From Opitutia bacterium (GTDB taxonomy: Bacteria; Verrucomicrobiota; Verrucomicrobiia; Opitutales; Opitutaceae), in NCBI GenBank assembly GCA_016217545.1, contig JACRHT010000016.1, positions 682,001 to 746,000 of the forward strand: a stretch of DNA of 64,000 bases, given 5' to 3'. Of this stretch, positions 8,923-17,603 are shown piece after piece. The translations under genes and the position numbers were made by a program. The notes beneath the pieces were generated by a model. It was not told the DNA's origin, did no database searches, and was given only the letters and a program-made list of their open reading frames with translations. The stretch's first letter is position 1. Each line of letters starts with the position of its first letter.

Positions 8923-10695
8923 ATGAACACATTCCGGTGCCTGCGGGCGCTTTTTTCCTCGTGCATCTCAGCCGTTGTCGCCGTTGCCGGCGCGGCTGGA
9001 CCGTCGTCCGCGAACGCCGATGACGCGGCGCAACTCGCGGCGCTGGCTCGTGCGGACGGGCGCACCCTCGACGCGAACGCCAACCTGATTCCGGCGCCGC
9101 TCGACCGCGCCATGACAACGCAGCGACTCGCGGACGGTCGCGAGATTGCGGTCCCCATCGGCATGAGACTTGTGCCCGCCGATGCGGCGACCGGCACCGC
9201 GTCCTTCTTCGCCGGCATCTACGAAGTCACGCAGGCCGAATACAGCGCGTTCCTCGTCGCGAACCCTGACGTCGCCACGCCGCGCGCGTGGGCCAGCCGC
9301 GAATGCCCGGCCGCCACCGCCAATTTCCCCGTGACCGGCATCTCGCACGCCGACGCCCTCGCCTATTGCGCGTGGATCGAGGCCGGCACCGGCCGCGCCG
9401 TGACGCTGCCGACGGCAGCGCAGTTTGCCGCACTTGCACGCGGGAGCCAACGCTCTCGGTCTGAGGACTTTTTGCCCCTTCATGCGGTCGGATCAGACCA
9501 TCACGACATCAGCGCCCTCGGCTGCTACGACACCGCCGGCAACGCCGGGGAGTGGCTCCGCGATCAAAGCGGTAGCTCTGCCGACGACCGAATCGGTTAT
9601 CGGCTGGTCGCGCGCGCGTATGAATCCGCGATTGAGCGAAAAACGGATGCGTCTCTGTTCGATGCCGTCGTGACGCAGGCGAACGCACCACAGAGCCCTC
9701 CACCTGTGCCGTGGATCTCGGAATGGATACGAATCACCCGTCAACCGATCAGCCGCGGCGTATCGCCCGGCACGTCGGTCGATTTGGAAATTGAAGCCGT
9801 CTATCATCAGGGCGCCGACGAAGGCCCGATCTCCAACCCATCCTGCCAATGGCTCAAAGACGGCGTGGTGATTCCGGGCGCGTCGAAGCTAAAACTCACG
9901 CTGCAGAATGTGCAGGAGAAGGATGTGGGCGTTTACCTATGCTTGATCTCCACGAGTGCCGGGACACTGACCCAAACTTCCGAGCCGGCCGTGATCGCGC
10001 TCGGCACCACCGGGACCGCCCCGCGCATCACGCGCTCGCAGCCGGAAGTCTTCGTTCCCAGCGGCGGCACGGCGCTGGTCTCGTTCGATTTCGCAGCGGC
10101 CTACCCCAACGCGGCGGTTTGGGAATACAGCTATGCCGTCGTTGGAGATCACCCACCAACGGCACCGGACATCCAAGTTTCCCAATCGGAGACGAGCGCC
10201 ACCGCCACTTGGCGCAATGTGCCGCGAGACGGACAAACGACGTTGATCATTCGTATCTTCACCGCCTACGGCACGGCGGAAGCATCGACGAAGGTCACGG
10301 CGGTCAACGACGGCGCGGCGCCGTCGATCAGCCGTCAGCCCTCGGGCGCTACTGTTACGCGCGGCGGCAGCGCCACGCTCTCCGTGACCGCCAGCGGCAC
10401 GCCTGCGCCCAGCTTCCAGTGGTCGCTCAACGGCAACGCGATCGCGGGGGCAACGTCAGCCTCGCTTTCACTCGCCAACATTCAGGACGCCAACACCGGA
10501 GCCTACAGCGTCACGGTGAGCAACGTCCTCGGCAGCGTGACCAGCACAACGGCGAACATCTCCATCGCTGCGCCGGCACCGACGCCGAGTGGAAGCGGTG
10601 GAGGTGGCGGCGGTGCGCCCGGCATCGGCTTCATCGCCGCAATGGCTGTCCTCACGCTGCTCCGCATCGTCGGCGATCGCCGCTCGCGACGCTGA
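8923..10695 (+). CDS. Secreted protein: degenerate FGE/sulfatase-modifying-factor-like domain, two Ig-like domains, sorting-type tail
   Basis: 590 residues from the ATG at 8923, which gives a clear signal peptide (MNTFRCLRALF..., cleaved near SANA). Residues about 60-230 resemble the formylglycine-generating-enzyme fold ('FFAGIYEVTQAEYSAFL', 'GISHADALAYCAWIE', 'VTLPTAAQFAALARG', 'DTAGNAGEWLRD', 'IGYRLV'). The C-terminal part of that fold, with the Arg-Gly-Gly-Ser core and catalytic cysteines, is missing, so enzymatic activity is unlikely. Two Ig-like domains follow ('CQWLKDGVVIPGAS...DVGVYLC' and 'FQWSLNGNAIAGATSA...NTGAYSVTV'). The end is a Gly-rich linker, one membrane segment and RRSRR, like C-terminal sorting signals of outer-surface proteins. 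Function unknown; probably surface-exposed. Confidence 0.8.
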   Translation: MNTFRCLRALFSSCISAVVAVAGAAGPSSANADDAAQLAALARADGRTLDANANLIPAPLDRAMTTQRLADGREIAVPIGMRLVPADAATGTASFFAGIYEVTQAEYSAFLVANPDVATPRAWASRECPAATANFPVTGISHADALAYCAWIEAGTGRAVTLPTAAQFAALARGSQRSRSEDFLPLHAVGSDHHDISALGCYDTAGNAGEWLRDQSGSSADDRIGYRLVARAYESAIERKTDASLFDAVVTQANAPQSPPPVPWISEWIRITRQPISRGVSPGTSVDLEIEAVYHQGADEGPISNPSCQWLKDGVVIPGASKLKLTLQNVQEKDVGVYLCLISTSAGTLTQTSEPAVIALGTTGTAPRITRSQPEVFVPSGGTALVSFDFAAAYPNAAVWEYSYAVVGDHPPTAPDIQVSQSETSATATWRNVPRDGQTTLIIRIFTAYGTAEASTKVTAVNDGAAPSISRQPSGATVTRGGSATLSVTASGTPAPSFQWSLNGNAIAGATSASLSLANIQDANTGAYSVTVSNVLGSVTSTTANISIAAPAPTPSGSGGGGGGAPGIGFIAAMAVLTLLRIVGDRRSRR

Positions 10696-10701
10696 AGTCG
10701 T

Positions 10702-11631
10702 TCAGTCCACCCGCCACTCGAGCCACCAGCGCGCGGTTGCGCCCGGCGCGAGCAGGCCGAACTGCTTCCAATCGTTCACCGCCTGCGCGAGCGAATCCGG
10801 CGCGCCATTCGTCGGCTCCAGCGCGACGTGGTGAATACCACCGTGTCCCCGGTTCAGCCACAGGCCGAGCATCGGCGCGGCCGCGACGTCCCAGCGCAGC
10901 TCGAGCCGCGCGCCGCTGCGCTCGTTGGCGATCGCCGCGCGGCCCTCACGCAACGGTCCCGCGAAGCCCTTGATGCACCCGCGCGGCATGCCCGGCGTCT
11001 CGAGTCGATCGAGACGAAAACCCGGCTGCGGTTCTGGGTAGTTCCAGAGTTCGCCGTGCGCGATCGGCCCGGTGCCGATGCCGCCGTTCACCCGCAGCAC
11101 GCTCACCTCGGCCGGCAGCTCCAAGCGATCTCCCTCCTCGATCGTGAGCAGCGGATGCACGCACCACACATATTCCTCCGGGCCGGAACCGACGTTCGTT
11201 AGCGCGTAATCGAAGCGAAATCCCTCCGCGAAGGCGGAGACGGTGCGACGAAAACGCAGCGGAGTGACCGGCAGGTCGACCGTGGAAGTCAGTCGCCCGA
11301 CGGCGCGTTCCGCCGCATCGAGCGACCAGCTCTGAAACCAAACTTCTCCGTGATCCGGCACGCGGCGGCCCCGCCATTCACACGCGGCCACGCTCGGCAC
11401 ACACTCGTCGATGCCCGCCTGCGGACTCGCGCCGAAATCCGAACCCGGCGCGCTCGGCCACAACCAACGCACGTCGGGCCGATGCCAGCACCACTCGCGC
11501 CCGCTGCGGCGACCGCGCAGGCCGATGACGCGCCCGCCGAGCTCGGGCACCATCGCGAGTTCGGCGGTCGGAGTGCGCAGTCCCACGACCTGGAATCCCT
11601 GTTCGTTGCCGGTGAATACCTCCGCCTGCAT
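10702..11631 (-). CDS. Galactose-mutarotase-fold protein (aldose 1-epimerase-like)
   Basis: A 309-residue protein with the beta-sandwich pattern of aldose 1-epimerases: 'ELAMVPELGGRVIGLRGRRSG' at the N-terminus, 'GIDECVPSVA' where mutarotases have their sugar-contacting loop, the 'YALTNVGSGPEEYVWCVHPLLTIEEGD' strand pair carrying the His-Pro, and 'VALEPTNGAPDSLAQAV' near the end with a conserved-looking Glu. No signal peptide, so cytoplasmic. It faces the secreted FGE-like gene tail-to-tail with 6 bases between stops, and its start is 165 bases from the divergent purA. The sugar substrate is not known; the family includes hexose mutarotases and glucose-6-phosphate epimerase-like proteins. Confidence 0.75.
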   Translation of the reverse strand: MQAEVFTGNEQGFQVVGLRTPTAELAMVPELGGRVIGLRGRRSGREWCWHRPDVRWLWPSAPGSDFGASPQAGIDECVPSVAACEWRGRRVPDHGEVWFQSWSLDAAERAVGRLTSTVDLPVTPLRFRRTVSAFAEGFRFDYALTNVGSGPEEYVWCVHPLLTIEEGDRLELPAEVSVLRVNGGIGTGPIAHGELWNYPEPQPGFRLDRLETPGMPRGCIKGFAGPLREGRAAIANERSGARLELRWDVAAAPMLGLWLNRGHGGIHHVALEPTNGAPDSLAQAVNDWKQFGLLAPGATARWWLEWRVD

Positions 11632-11796
11632 CCCTCCCGTTTACGCCTCGCGCCGCCGAGCGTCGAGCGTGCGCCGTGGCGGAATTTCGCTCGGTTGGTG
11701 ACGCGCACGACAGGGGTTTAGCCTTGCGACGGGAAGCGCGCTCGCGTTTTAGCTGTTCGGCAACTGGGGACTCACTTCCTGGCTGCCCTCCCCAGC

Positions 11797-13320
11797 ATGT
11801 CGCTCACGCCGTTTAGCAGCCAATTGATCGCGGACGTCGGCATTTCCTTCGGCGACGAAGGCAAAGGCCGCCTCATCCCGGAGGTCGTGCAGGAGCTGCA
11901 CGACACTCCCGCCGCCGTCTCCGTTGTGTTCAAGGTCAACGGCGGCTCCAACTCCGGCCACACCGCCGGCGGCATCAAGCTGAACCTCCTCCCGGCCGGC
12001 GTCGTCGAGAAGAGCGTCGCGCACCTCGCCATCGGCGCCGGCGTCGTCGCCGATCCGCGCAAAATCCTCTGGGAGGCGCAGCCGCTCGAGCAGAAAGGCT
12101 ACGCGATCTTCAGCCGCCTCGTCATCGACGAGCGCGCGATGGTTTCCGATCTTTCGCACCGCCTGCTCGACCTCGCGTGGGAGGACTACCGCGTGAACGT
12201 CCTGAAAGAGGAGCCGCGCGGCTCGACTGGCCGCGGCATCACGCCGTCCTATCAGGACGAGACCGGGCAGTGGCAGATCACTTTCGCCGATTTCCTCGGC
12301 GGCGAGAATTTCTTCAAGCGCAAGATCGCGGCGCGCGCCGACCGCGCGCTGCGCACCATCCAGCACGTCTGCCAAGTCTCGCCCGCGACGTGGGACAGCT
12401 TTTTCGAGAAACTCACCGCCGCCGAACAGCGCGCGAACGCCGAGGCGGTCGAGATGGGGCTCTTCGCCAAGAGCGACTTCGATTTCCTGCGCTTCCGCGG
12501 CACGACGCCGTTCACGCTGAACGTCGACGAACTGGCGCGCGTGTATTGGGAAACCGGCCAGCGCCTGCGCGTCAACATCGGCGAAGTCCGCGAACTCGTC
12601 CTGCGCGAGCTCGCCGCCGGCCGCTCGATCGTCGGCGAATTCGGCCAGGCCTACTGGCTCGACAAGCGCCACGGCTTCTCGCCTAACGTCACTGCTTCGC
12701 ACACGTTCACTCCGGAGTTTTTCGAAAGCGCCGGCGTGCCCGTGCAGCCGATCCACACCTTCGCGGTGGCGAAAGCCTACGACACCAAGGTCGGCACGCA
12801 CACATTCATCACGCAGATGGACGACGCGCTGCCCACCTGCCAGCGCCTGAAGCAAATCGAGTTCGGCACCACCACCGGACGGCAGCGCATGGTCGGCTGG
12901 TATGATGCCGTGGAAAAGGGCGACGCGCTCCGCTACGGCGGCTATCAGGATCTGATGATCAACAAAATCGACGCGCTCACCGGCGCCGACGAATTGTTGA
13001 TCTGCACCGCCTACACCGACGCCGCGGGCAAACGCTACGCGCACGTCCCGCGCAACGAGGCACTGCGCAAGACGCTCCGTCCCATCTACGAGAAACACGC
13101 CGGTTGGACGCAGGATATCTCGAGCGTCCGCCGCTTCGGCGACCTGCCGCGCGCGGCCCAGCTCTACACTGCCGCGATGGTCCGCAGCCTAGTCACGGTG
13201 GCCTACGGAGATCGCCTGCCGGCCGCGCTGCCGAACCTGCGCTACCTCGGTGTCGGTCCGCATCCCTCGCAAATCATCAAGGATGTGCCCGCGACCGCGG
13301 ACCTCATTGCGCTGAAATAA
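11797..13320 (+). CDS. purA: Adenylosuccinate synthetase, divergent long form
   Basis: 507 residues against about 430 for common PurA. The enzyme joins IMP and aspartate with GTP in AMP synthesis. Family motifs are recognisable but altered: GTP P-loop 'SFGDEGKGR' at residues 17-25; '[11 protein letters not shown]' (usual GGNNAGHT) with the catalytic His; '[11 protein letters not shown]' (usual GTTGRGIGPAY); '[22 protein letters not shown]' split by a rewritten IMP loop (usual EGAQG.LLD.DHGTYP.VTSS); and '[12 protein letters not shown]' (usual TTTGRPRR.GW). An extra segment lies between residues about 190 and 250. The key Asp20, Lys23 and His are kept, so activity is plausible. Upstream gene divergent; a hairpin follows the stop. 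Confidence 0.85.
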   Translation: MSLTPFSSQLIADVGISFGDEGKGRLIPEVVQELHDTPAAVSVVFKVNGGSNSGHTAGGIKLNLLPAGVVEKSVAHLAIGAGVVADPRKILWEAQPLEQKGYAIFSRLVIDERAMVSDLSHRLLDLAWEDYRVNVLKEEPRGSTGRGITPSYQDETGQWQITFADFLGGENFFKRKIAARADRALRTIQHVCQVSPATWDSFFEKLTAAEQRANAEAVEMGLFAKSDFDFLRFRGTTPFTLNVDELARVYWETGQRLRVNIGEVRELVLRELAAGRSIVGEFGQAYWLDKRHGFSPNVTASHTFTPEFFESAGVPVQPIHTFAVAKAYDTKVGTHTFITQMDDALPTCQRLKQIEFGTTTGRQRMVGWYDAVEKGDALRYGGYQDLMINKIDALTGADELLICTAYTDAAGKRYAHVPRNEALRKTLRPIYEKHAGWTQDISSVRRFGDLPRAAQLYTAAMVRSLVTVAYGDRLPAALPNLRYLGVGPHPSQIIKDVPATADLIALK

Positions 13321-13322
13321 CA

Positions 13323-13346
13323 AAGCCGCGCTGGCCCGCGCGGCTT
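13323..13346. terminator. Hairpin between convergent purA and HTH gene
   Basis: A 9-bp perfect stem, AAGCCGCGC at 13323-13331 pairing with GCGCGGCTT at 13338-13346, with a 6-base loop. It starts 2 bases past the purA stop. On the minus strand it is followed by CTTTGTTATTT, and on the plus strand by a weaker A/T run (GGAATTTTTGG), so it can serve as a bidirectional terminator for purA and the minus-strand HTH gene. Confidence 0.7.
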
Positions 13347-13380
13347 CGGAAATAGGGAATTTTTGGCGAAACGCGCGCGC

Positions 13381-13746
13381 TTACTTGCGCGCCTTCACGA
13401 GGCCGAGTTCCTTCTTGATGTTCTGCACGCTGGGCAGGGAGATATTGAGCGCCTTGGCGATTTCGCCGCCGGTCTTCCCGGCCTGCACGAGCGCCTTCAA
13501 CTCCTTTTTCGTTTCGGGAGTGATCTTCGCGCGCGGCTTGCGACCCGTGTTGCCGGTGGTTTTCGCGGCCTTCGCACCACCGGTCTTCGCGGCGCTGCGC
13601 AACGCGTCGATGAACGCGTCCATCGACTTGAAGCCAAACTTGCCCGGCAGGCCGAGCAACTTGCGATTAAAGCCAGCCAGCTCCTTCTCCAATTTGGACA
13701 TCTGGCGCTGATATTCCTGCAGTTTCTTGAGTTTATCGGTAACCAT
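13381..13746 (-). CDS. Small coiled-coil/helix-turn-helix DNA-binding protein
   Basis: 121 residues. The N-terminal third (MVTDKLKKLQEYQRQMSKLE...) is a predicted coiled coil. The middle is a Lys/Ala/Gly/Thr-rich linker with GRKPRAK, an AT-hook-like basic patch. The C-terminus 'ITPETKKELKALVQAGKTG', 'GEIAKALNISLPSVQNIKKE' is a resolvase-like helix-turn-helix. The layout (oligomerisation coil, flexible basic linker, DNA-binding end) resembles H-NS/MvaT-type nucleoid proteins, but no sequence family is claimed. It follows folC by 61 bases on the same strand and may share its transcript. I used the ATG at 13746; one 12 bases upstream is also possible. Confidence 0.75.
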   Translation of the reverse strand: MVTDKLKKLQEYQRQMSKLEKELAGFNRKLLGLPGKFGFKSMDAFIDALRSAAKTGGAKAAKTTGNTGRKPRAKITPETKKELKALVQAGKTGGEIAKALNISLPSVQNIKKELGLVKARK

Positions 13747-13807
13747 ATGGCAGGACATTGCAGACCGACTCCGCTACAGCAAGGGTCAATAAAGCAGCCG
13801 TGAACCC

Positions 13808-15121
13808 CTAGAAGTCCTGCAGTTTTCCCTCACCACACCCCCGGCCGGGCGAAATCCGGGACAGCACTTCGCCGAGCAAATAAATCGAGCCTGTAACCAC
13901 TATGATATCTTCGTCGCCTCCCAATGCACACCGATCCGCGGCGGGAAAGACGGACTCGATTGTCGCGCGATGCAGACGTCCCGCCAGCTGCGGCCCGGCG
14001 AAGCGCTCGAGTTCGTCATAGCTACACGCGCGCGCCTGGTGCGGCGGAATCAGGTAAACCTCAGCCGCATAACGAGAAATCACCTCAAACAAGGCGCGCG
14101 CGCGGAACTCGCCCAGCGCGCCCGTAACGACGATCGGGCGTCGGCCGGTTTCCGCCACCAACCGCGCCAGATTGGCCGCGAGCACCGCCGCGCCTTCCGG
14201 ATTATGCGACGCGTCGAGAATGAGCGGTCGCCCGCCGATCGTCGTGCGTTCCCAGCGGCCGGTCCAGGAAACCTGTCCGAGGCCACGGGCGATTGCCGCG
14301 TCGTCGATCCGCGGAAATCTCGCCGCCAGAAGTCGCGCCACCAGCGTCGCCGTGGCCGCGTTCCAGCGTTGGTAGTCGCCTTCAAGGTTCGACCGGGGAT
14401 AGCGCGCGATATCCTCGCCGAATATCTCCCGCACCGAACTCACGGGAGCGCCGCGCTCGTGCGCGATTGCGCGAATGACCGCCTCCGCTTGCTCCGGCAA
14501 ACGCCCGAGCACGAGCGGCCGACCGGCCTTCACAATGCCGGCCTTCTCGGTGGCGATCTGCGCGAGGGAGTCCCCGAGCTGCTCCATGTGATCGAAACCA
14601 ATCGAGGTGATGACCGCGACCTCAGGTTCCACCACATTCGTCGCATCCAAACGACCGCCCAATCCGACTTCGACCACGGCGGCGTCCACGCGCTCGCGCG
14701 CGAATTGGAGGAACGCCATCGCCGTCATGAACTCGAAGAAACTCGGGTGATCGTCCGGCCCAGCCGCACCGAGCTTTTCAGCGACCGGCGCGAGCTCGTT
14801 CACGTAACGAACAATCTCGTCCTCCGAGAGAATGCGGCGGTTCACCTGCACCCGCTCGCCCAGCTTCACCAGATGCGGCGAAGTATAGAGTCCGGTCTGG
14901 TAGCCGGCGTGGCGCAGGACCGATTCCACCATCGCGGAGACCGAGCCTTTGCCATTTGTGCCCGCGATGTGGACGACCGGATAATTGCGTTCCGGATGAG
15001 CAAGCGCCTCCGCCAGGCCACGCATGCGGTCCACGCCGAATTTCACGCCCGCGGTTTTCAGCGCGTAAAGATAGTCCGTGGCCGCCGTGTAGTCGGCGAA
15101 ACGCGGAGGCTGCGACGGCAT
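13808..15121 (-). CDS. folC: Folylpolyglutamate synthase / dihydrofolate synthase
   Basis: 437 residues, usual FolC length. Mur-ligase-type ATP loop 'HIAGTNGKGSVSAMVES' (GTNGKGS at residues 54-60), the FolC signature 'TGLYTSPHLVKLGERV', 'FFEFMTAMAFLQFA', 'VVEVGLGGRLDATNVV' and 'SIGFDHMEQLGDSLAQIATEKAGI' follow in order. The C-terminal Mur domain carries 'LDASHNPEGA'. It adds glutamate to dihydropteroate and/or folates in the cytosol. The start at 15121 lies 17 bases after accD's stop; the same accD-folC pairing is common in bacteria. Last in the truA-comF-accD-folC run. Confidence 0.95.
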   Translation of the reverse strand: MPSQPPRFADYTAATDYLYALKTAGVKFGVDRMRGLAEALAHPERNYPVVHIAGTNGKGSVSAMVESVLRHAGYQTGLYTSPHLVKLGERVQVNRRILSEDEIVRYVNELAPVAEKLGAAGPDDHPSFFEFMTAMAFLQFARERVDAAVVEVGLGGRLDATNVVEPEVAVITSIGFDHMEQLGDSLAQIATEKAGIVKAGRPLVLGRLPEQAEAVIRAIAHERGAPVSSVREIFGEDIARYPRSNLEGDYQRWNAATATLVARLLAARFPRIDDAAIARGLGQVSWTGRWERTTIGGRPLILDASHNPEGAAVLAANLARLVAETGRRPIVVTGALGEFRARALFEVISRYAAEVYLIPPHQARACSYDELERFAGPQLAGRLHRATIESVFPAADRCALGGDEDIIVVTGSIYLLGEVLSRISPGRGCGEGKLQDF

Positions 15122-15138
15122 CGCGGATGTCCCGGGAA

Positions 15139-16035
15139 TCAGGTCGCGGCGGACGCGACCTCGGGCGCCTTCGCCGTAGCGCTGGCGCGCGTCTTCTTTT
15201 TCAGAAAGAGCGCCTGAAGGATATCGCGCAGACGATCGCGCATCTCGGTGCGCGGCACGATCTGGTCGACGAGGCCGTGCTTGAGGAGGAATTCCGCGGT
15301 CTGGAAACCCGGCGGCAGCGTCTGCTTCGTCGTTTCCTTGATCACGCGGGCGCCGGCAAAGCCGATGAGCGCGCCCGGTTCCGCGATGATCACGTCGCCG
15401 AGCGTCGCGAAACTCGCCGTGACGCCGCCGGTCGTCGGGTGCGTGAGCACCGAGATGAACGGCAGCTTGGCCTCCGCCAGTCGGCCGAGCGCCGCGCTGG
15501 TCTTTGCCATCTGCATGAGCGAGTAGATGCCTTCCTGCATGCGCGCGCCGCCGGAGGCGCTGACGATGATGCACGGGCACTTCTGCTTCGCCGCCCGCTC
15601 GATCGCGCGAGTGATTTTCTCACCCACCGCCGCGCCCATCGCGCCGCCGCAGAAACGGAAATCCATCACCGCGAGCGATACCGGGATGCCGTGGATCTTC
15701 GCCGTGCCGCAAATGACGGCCTCGGGCAATCCACTCTCCTTCTCGTATTTCTTGATGCGGTCGGGATACGTGGCGGAGTCGACGAACTTCAGCGGATCGG
15801 CCGACTTCACGCCCGCGTCGAACTCCTGAAACGTCCCCTCGTCGACCAGCCCGGCGATGCGCGCGCGCGAACCGATCGGGAAATGGTAACCGCTCTTCGG
15901 CACGACCATCAGGTTCGCCTCGAGTTCCTTGTTGAAGATGATTTCACCGGAGAGCGGGCACTTGGTCCACAAGCCCTCCGGGATGTTCTTCTTCTTCTTG
16001 GGCGTGGCCAGTTTGGGTTTCGAGAAATGAGCCAT
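15139..16035 (-). CDS. accD: Acetyl-CoA carboxylase carboxyltransferase beta subunit with degenerate zinc ribbon
   Basis: 298 residues; partner of AccA in making malonyl-CoA for fatty acids. The crotonase-like carboxyltransferase core is intact: '[23 protein letters not shown]', '[25 protein letters not shown]', '[37 protein letters not shown]'-type segments. Odd: the N-terminal zinc ribbon, normally Cys-x2-Cys-x15-Cys-x2-Cys, reads 'WTKCPLSG' and 'MVVPKSGY'. Only Cys26 remains; the other positions are Ser29, Val45 and Ser48. The surrounding ribbon sequence is otherwise recognisable, so the fold may persist without zinc. Nine bases downstream of comF. accA is not in the window. Confidence 0.94.
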   Translation of the reverse strand: MAHFSKPKLATPKKKKNIPEGLWTKCPLSGEIIFNKELEANLMVVPKSGYHFPIGSRARIAGLVDEGTFQEFDAGVKSADPLKFVDSATYPDRIKKYEKESGLPEAVICGTAKIHGIPVSLAVMDFRFCGGAMGAAVGEKITRAIERAAKQKCPCIIVSASGGARMQEGIYSLMQMAKTSAALGRLAEAKLPFISVLTHPTTGGVTASFATLGDVIIAEPGALIGFAGARVIKETTKQTLPPGFQTAEFLLKHGLVDQIVPRTEMRDRLRDILQALFLKKKTRASATAKAPEVASAAT

Positions 16036-16044
16036 GGGCGGAAA

Positions 16045-16788
16045 TCAGCCGTGACCGAACGTGACGACGTCGAGGTTCAACGCACCTGCATCCCGCAGGA
16101 CTGCGGCGCAGGCGTTGAGCGTGGAACCCGTGGTGAAAACGTCATCGATGAGAAGGTAATGATGGCCGGGGGTTATGACTGCGCCGGGAGCCAAGGCAAA
16201 GGCATTTTTCAGGTTCTGCTGGCGCGTCGCGCGGTCGAATTGCGTCTGCGAAACCGTGTCCACGACGCGCACCAGCAACTCCTCGATCCGCGCCTCGCCA
16301 TCAACCGCTTGCAGCGCGCATTCCGCGAGCAAACGGCTCTGATTGTAGCCGCGCTCGCGCAGTTTCCGCGTGTGCAACGGCACAGGCACGATCGTGCGGC
16401 CGCGCACGAAATCAGTGTAGCCCGGCGCGCGACGCATCAACACGACGATGTCCTCGAGCACGTGCAGGCCTTGGTGGTATTTCAACGCGTGCACGACGGC
16501 GCGCCCCGGGCCCTTCAACAGAATCGCCGTCTTGCCCTCCCCGAAGTTCGGCACGAGCGCCTCGCAGTGTTCGCACAGCCGATTTACCGCGGCCTCGCCG
16601 AAGAAAGGATGCCCACACGTGGTGCAATGCGGCGGCCCGACCACGTGCATCTGCTGCGCGCACTTCGCACACACGTGCCGCAAGAAATGTCCGTCCTCCT
16701 GCTCCACCACTGCGAGGCAACTCACACAGGTCGGCGGGAAAACCACATCGCGCGCGGCGCGCCAGGCGTGCTGCAGGGATGCGTTCAT
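16045..16788 (-). CDS. comF: ComF/GntX-family phosphoribosyltransferase-like protein
   Basis: 247 residues. An N-terminal zinc-binding region has Cys pairs ('PPTCVSCL', 'HVCAKCA', 'HCTTCGHPF', 'LCEHCEAL', residues about 18-85). It is followed by a type-I phosphoribosyltransferase fold with 'VPVPLHTRKLRERGYNQSRLLA' and the PRPP motif 'YLLIDDVFTTGSTLNACA' near the C-terminus. ComF proteins are needed for DNA uptake in competent bacteria, probably handling incoming single strands; no other competence gene is present in this window. Tightly spaced: 7 bases after truA and 9 before accD. Confidence 0.92.
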   Translation of the reverse strand: MNASLQHAWRAARDVVFPPTCVSCLAVVEQEDGHFLRHVCAKCAQQMHVVGPPHCTTCGHPFFGEAAVNRLCEHCEALVPNFGEGKTAILLKGPGRAVVHALKYHQGLHVLEDIVVLMRRAPGYTDFVRGRTIVPVPLHTRKLRERGYNQSRLLAECALQAVDGEARIEELLVRVVDTVSQTQFDRATRQQNLKNAFALAPGAVITPGHHYLLIDDVFTTGSTLNACAAVLRDAGALNLDVVTFGHG

Positions 16789-16795
16789 CGCGCGC

Positions 16796-17551
16796 TCAGT
16801 ATTTCACCTTCACCAGAAACAACCCCTGCGGCGGCGCGGTCACCACCGTCGGAATGCGCCGCCGGGTGCGGATCAGCTCCGCGATGTCCTCGGGCGTGAG
16901 CTTGCCGATGCCGACATTGATCAGCGCACCGGTGAGACTGCGCACCATCTTGTAGAGAAACCCGTCCGCCTCGAAGGTGAAGGTCAGCTCGCGCCCGCGC
17001 CGGCGGACTTCCAGTCGCCGGAGGTCGCGCACGGTCGTCTCGTAGGTGCGGTCGTTCTCGCCGGAAAACGCCCAGAAATCCTGCTTGCCGCGCAACACCT
17101 TCGCCGCGCGCTCCATCGCCGCAAAGTCCAACGGCCGGTCGAACGACCACCGATAATTGGTCGTGAACGGATCCGCTTCGCCGAGAAAAACGTGATAGCG
17201 ATACACCTTTCCCTTGGCCGAAAAGCGCGCGTGGAAACTCGCCGACGCCTTCCGCACGCTGACGATTTGAATGCTCTTCGGAAGCGTGGCCTGGAGCGCC
17301 AGCCGCAGTTTCTCCGCGACGTGCGGCCACACGGCGTCGAAGTGAAAAACCTGCCCGAGCGCGTGCACGCCGGCGTCGGTGCGGCCGCTGCCGTGCAACC
17401 GCAGCTCGGTCTTGAAAATCGCCGCCAGCCGCCGCTCGAGCACGTCCTGGATCGTGTTGCCGCTTTCCTGACTCTGCCACCCGTCGAATGCGCCGCCATC
17501 ATAGGCGACGACGCACTTCCAGCGCGCGGGAGTTGGAGCGGACGATGACAT
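16796..17551 (-). CDS. truA: tRNA pseudouridine(38-40) synthase
   Basis: 251 residues, family-standard. 'VVAYDGGAFDGWQSQ' opens the protein, and the catalytic Asp is Asp59 in 'LHGSGRTDAGVHALGQVFHF'. 'SFHARFSAKGKVYRYHV', 'GKQDFWAFSG' and 'FEADGFLYKMVRSLTGALINVGIGK' are TruA signatures. It isomerises uridines 38-40 of the tRNA anticodon arm. First gene of the truA-comF-accD-folC run; its start is 52 bases from the divergent HAD gene, so the promoter of the run must lie in or near that gap. Confidence 0.96.
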   Translation of the reverse strand: MSSSAPTPARWKCVVAYDGGAFDGWQSQESGNTIQDVLERRLAAIFKTELRLHGSGRTDAGVHALGQVFHFDAVWPHVAEKLRLALQATLPKSIQIVSVRKASASFHARFSAKGKVYRYHVFLGEADPFTTNYRWSFDRPLDFAAMERAAKVLRGKQDFWAFSGENDRTYETTVRDLRRLEVRRRGRELTFTFEADGFLYKMVRSLTGALINVGIGKLTPEDIAELIRTRRRIPTVVTAPPQGLFLVKVKY

Positions 17552-17603
17552 CGCGACCGAGCTTGCGGGCCGGACCGCGCGCCGCAAGCCTCCCGCCCCA
17601 TTC

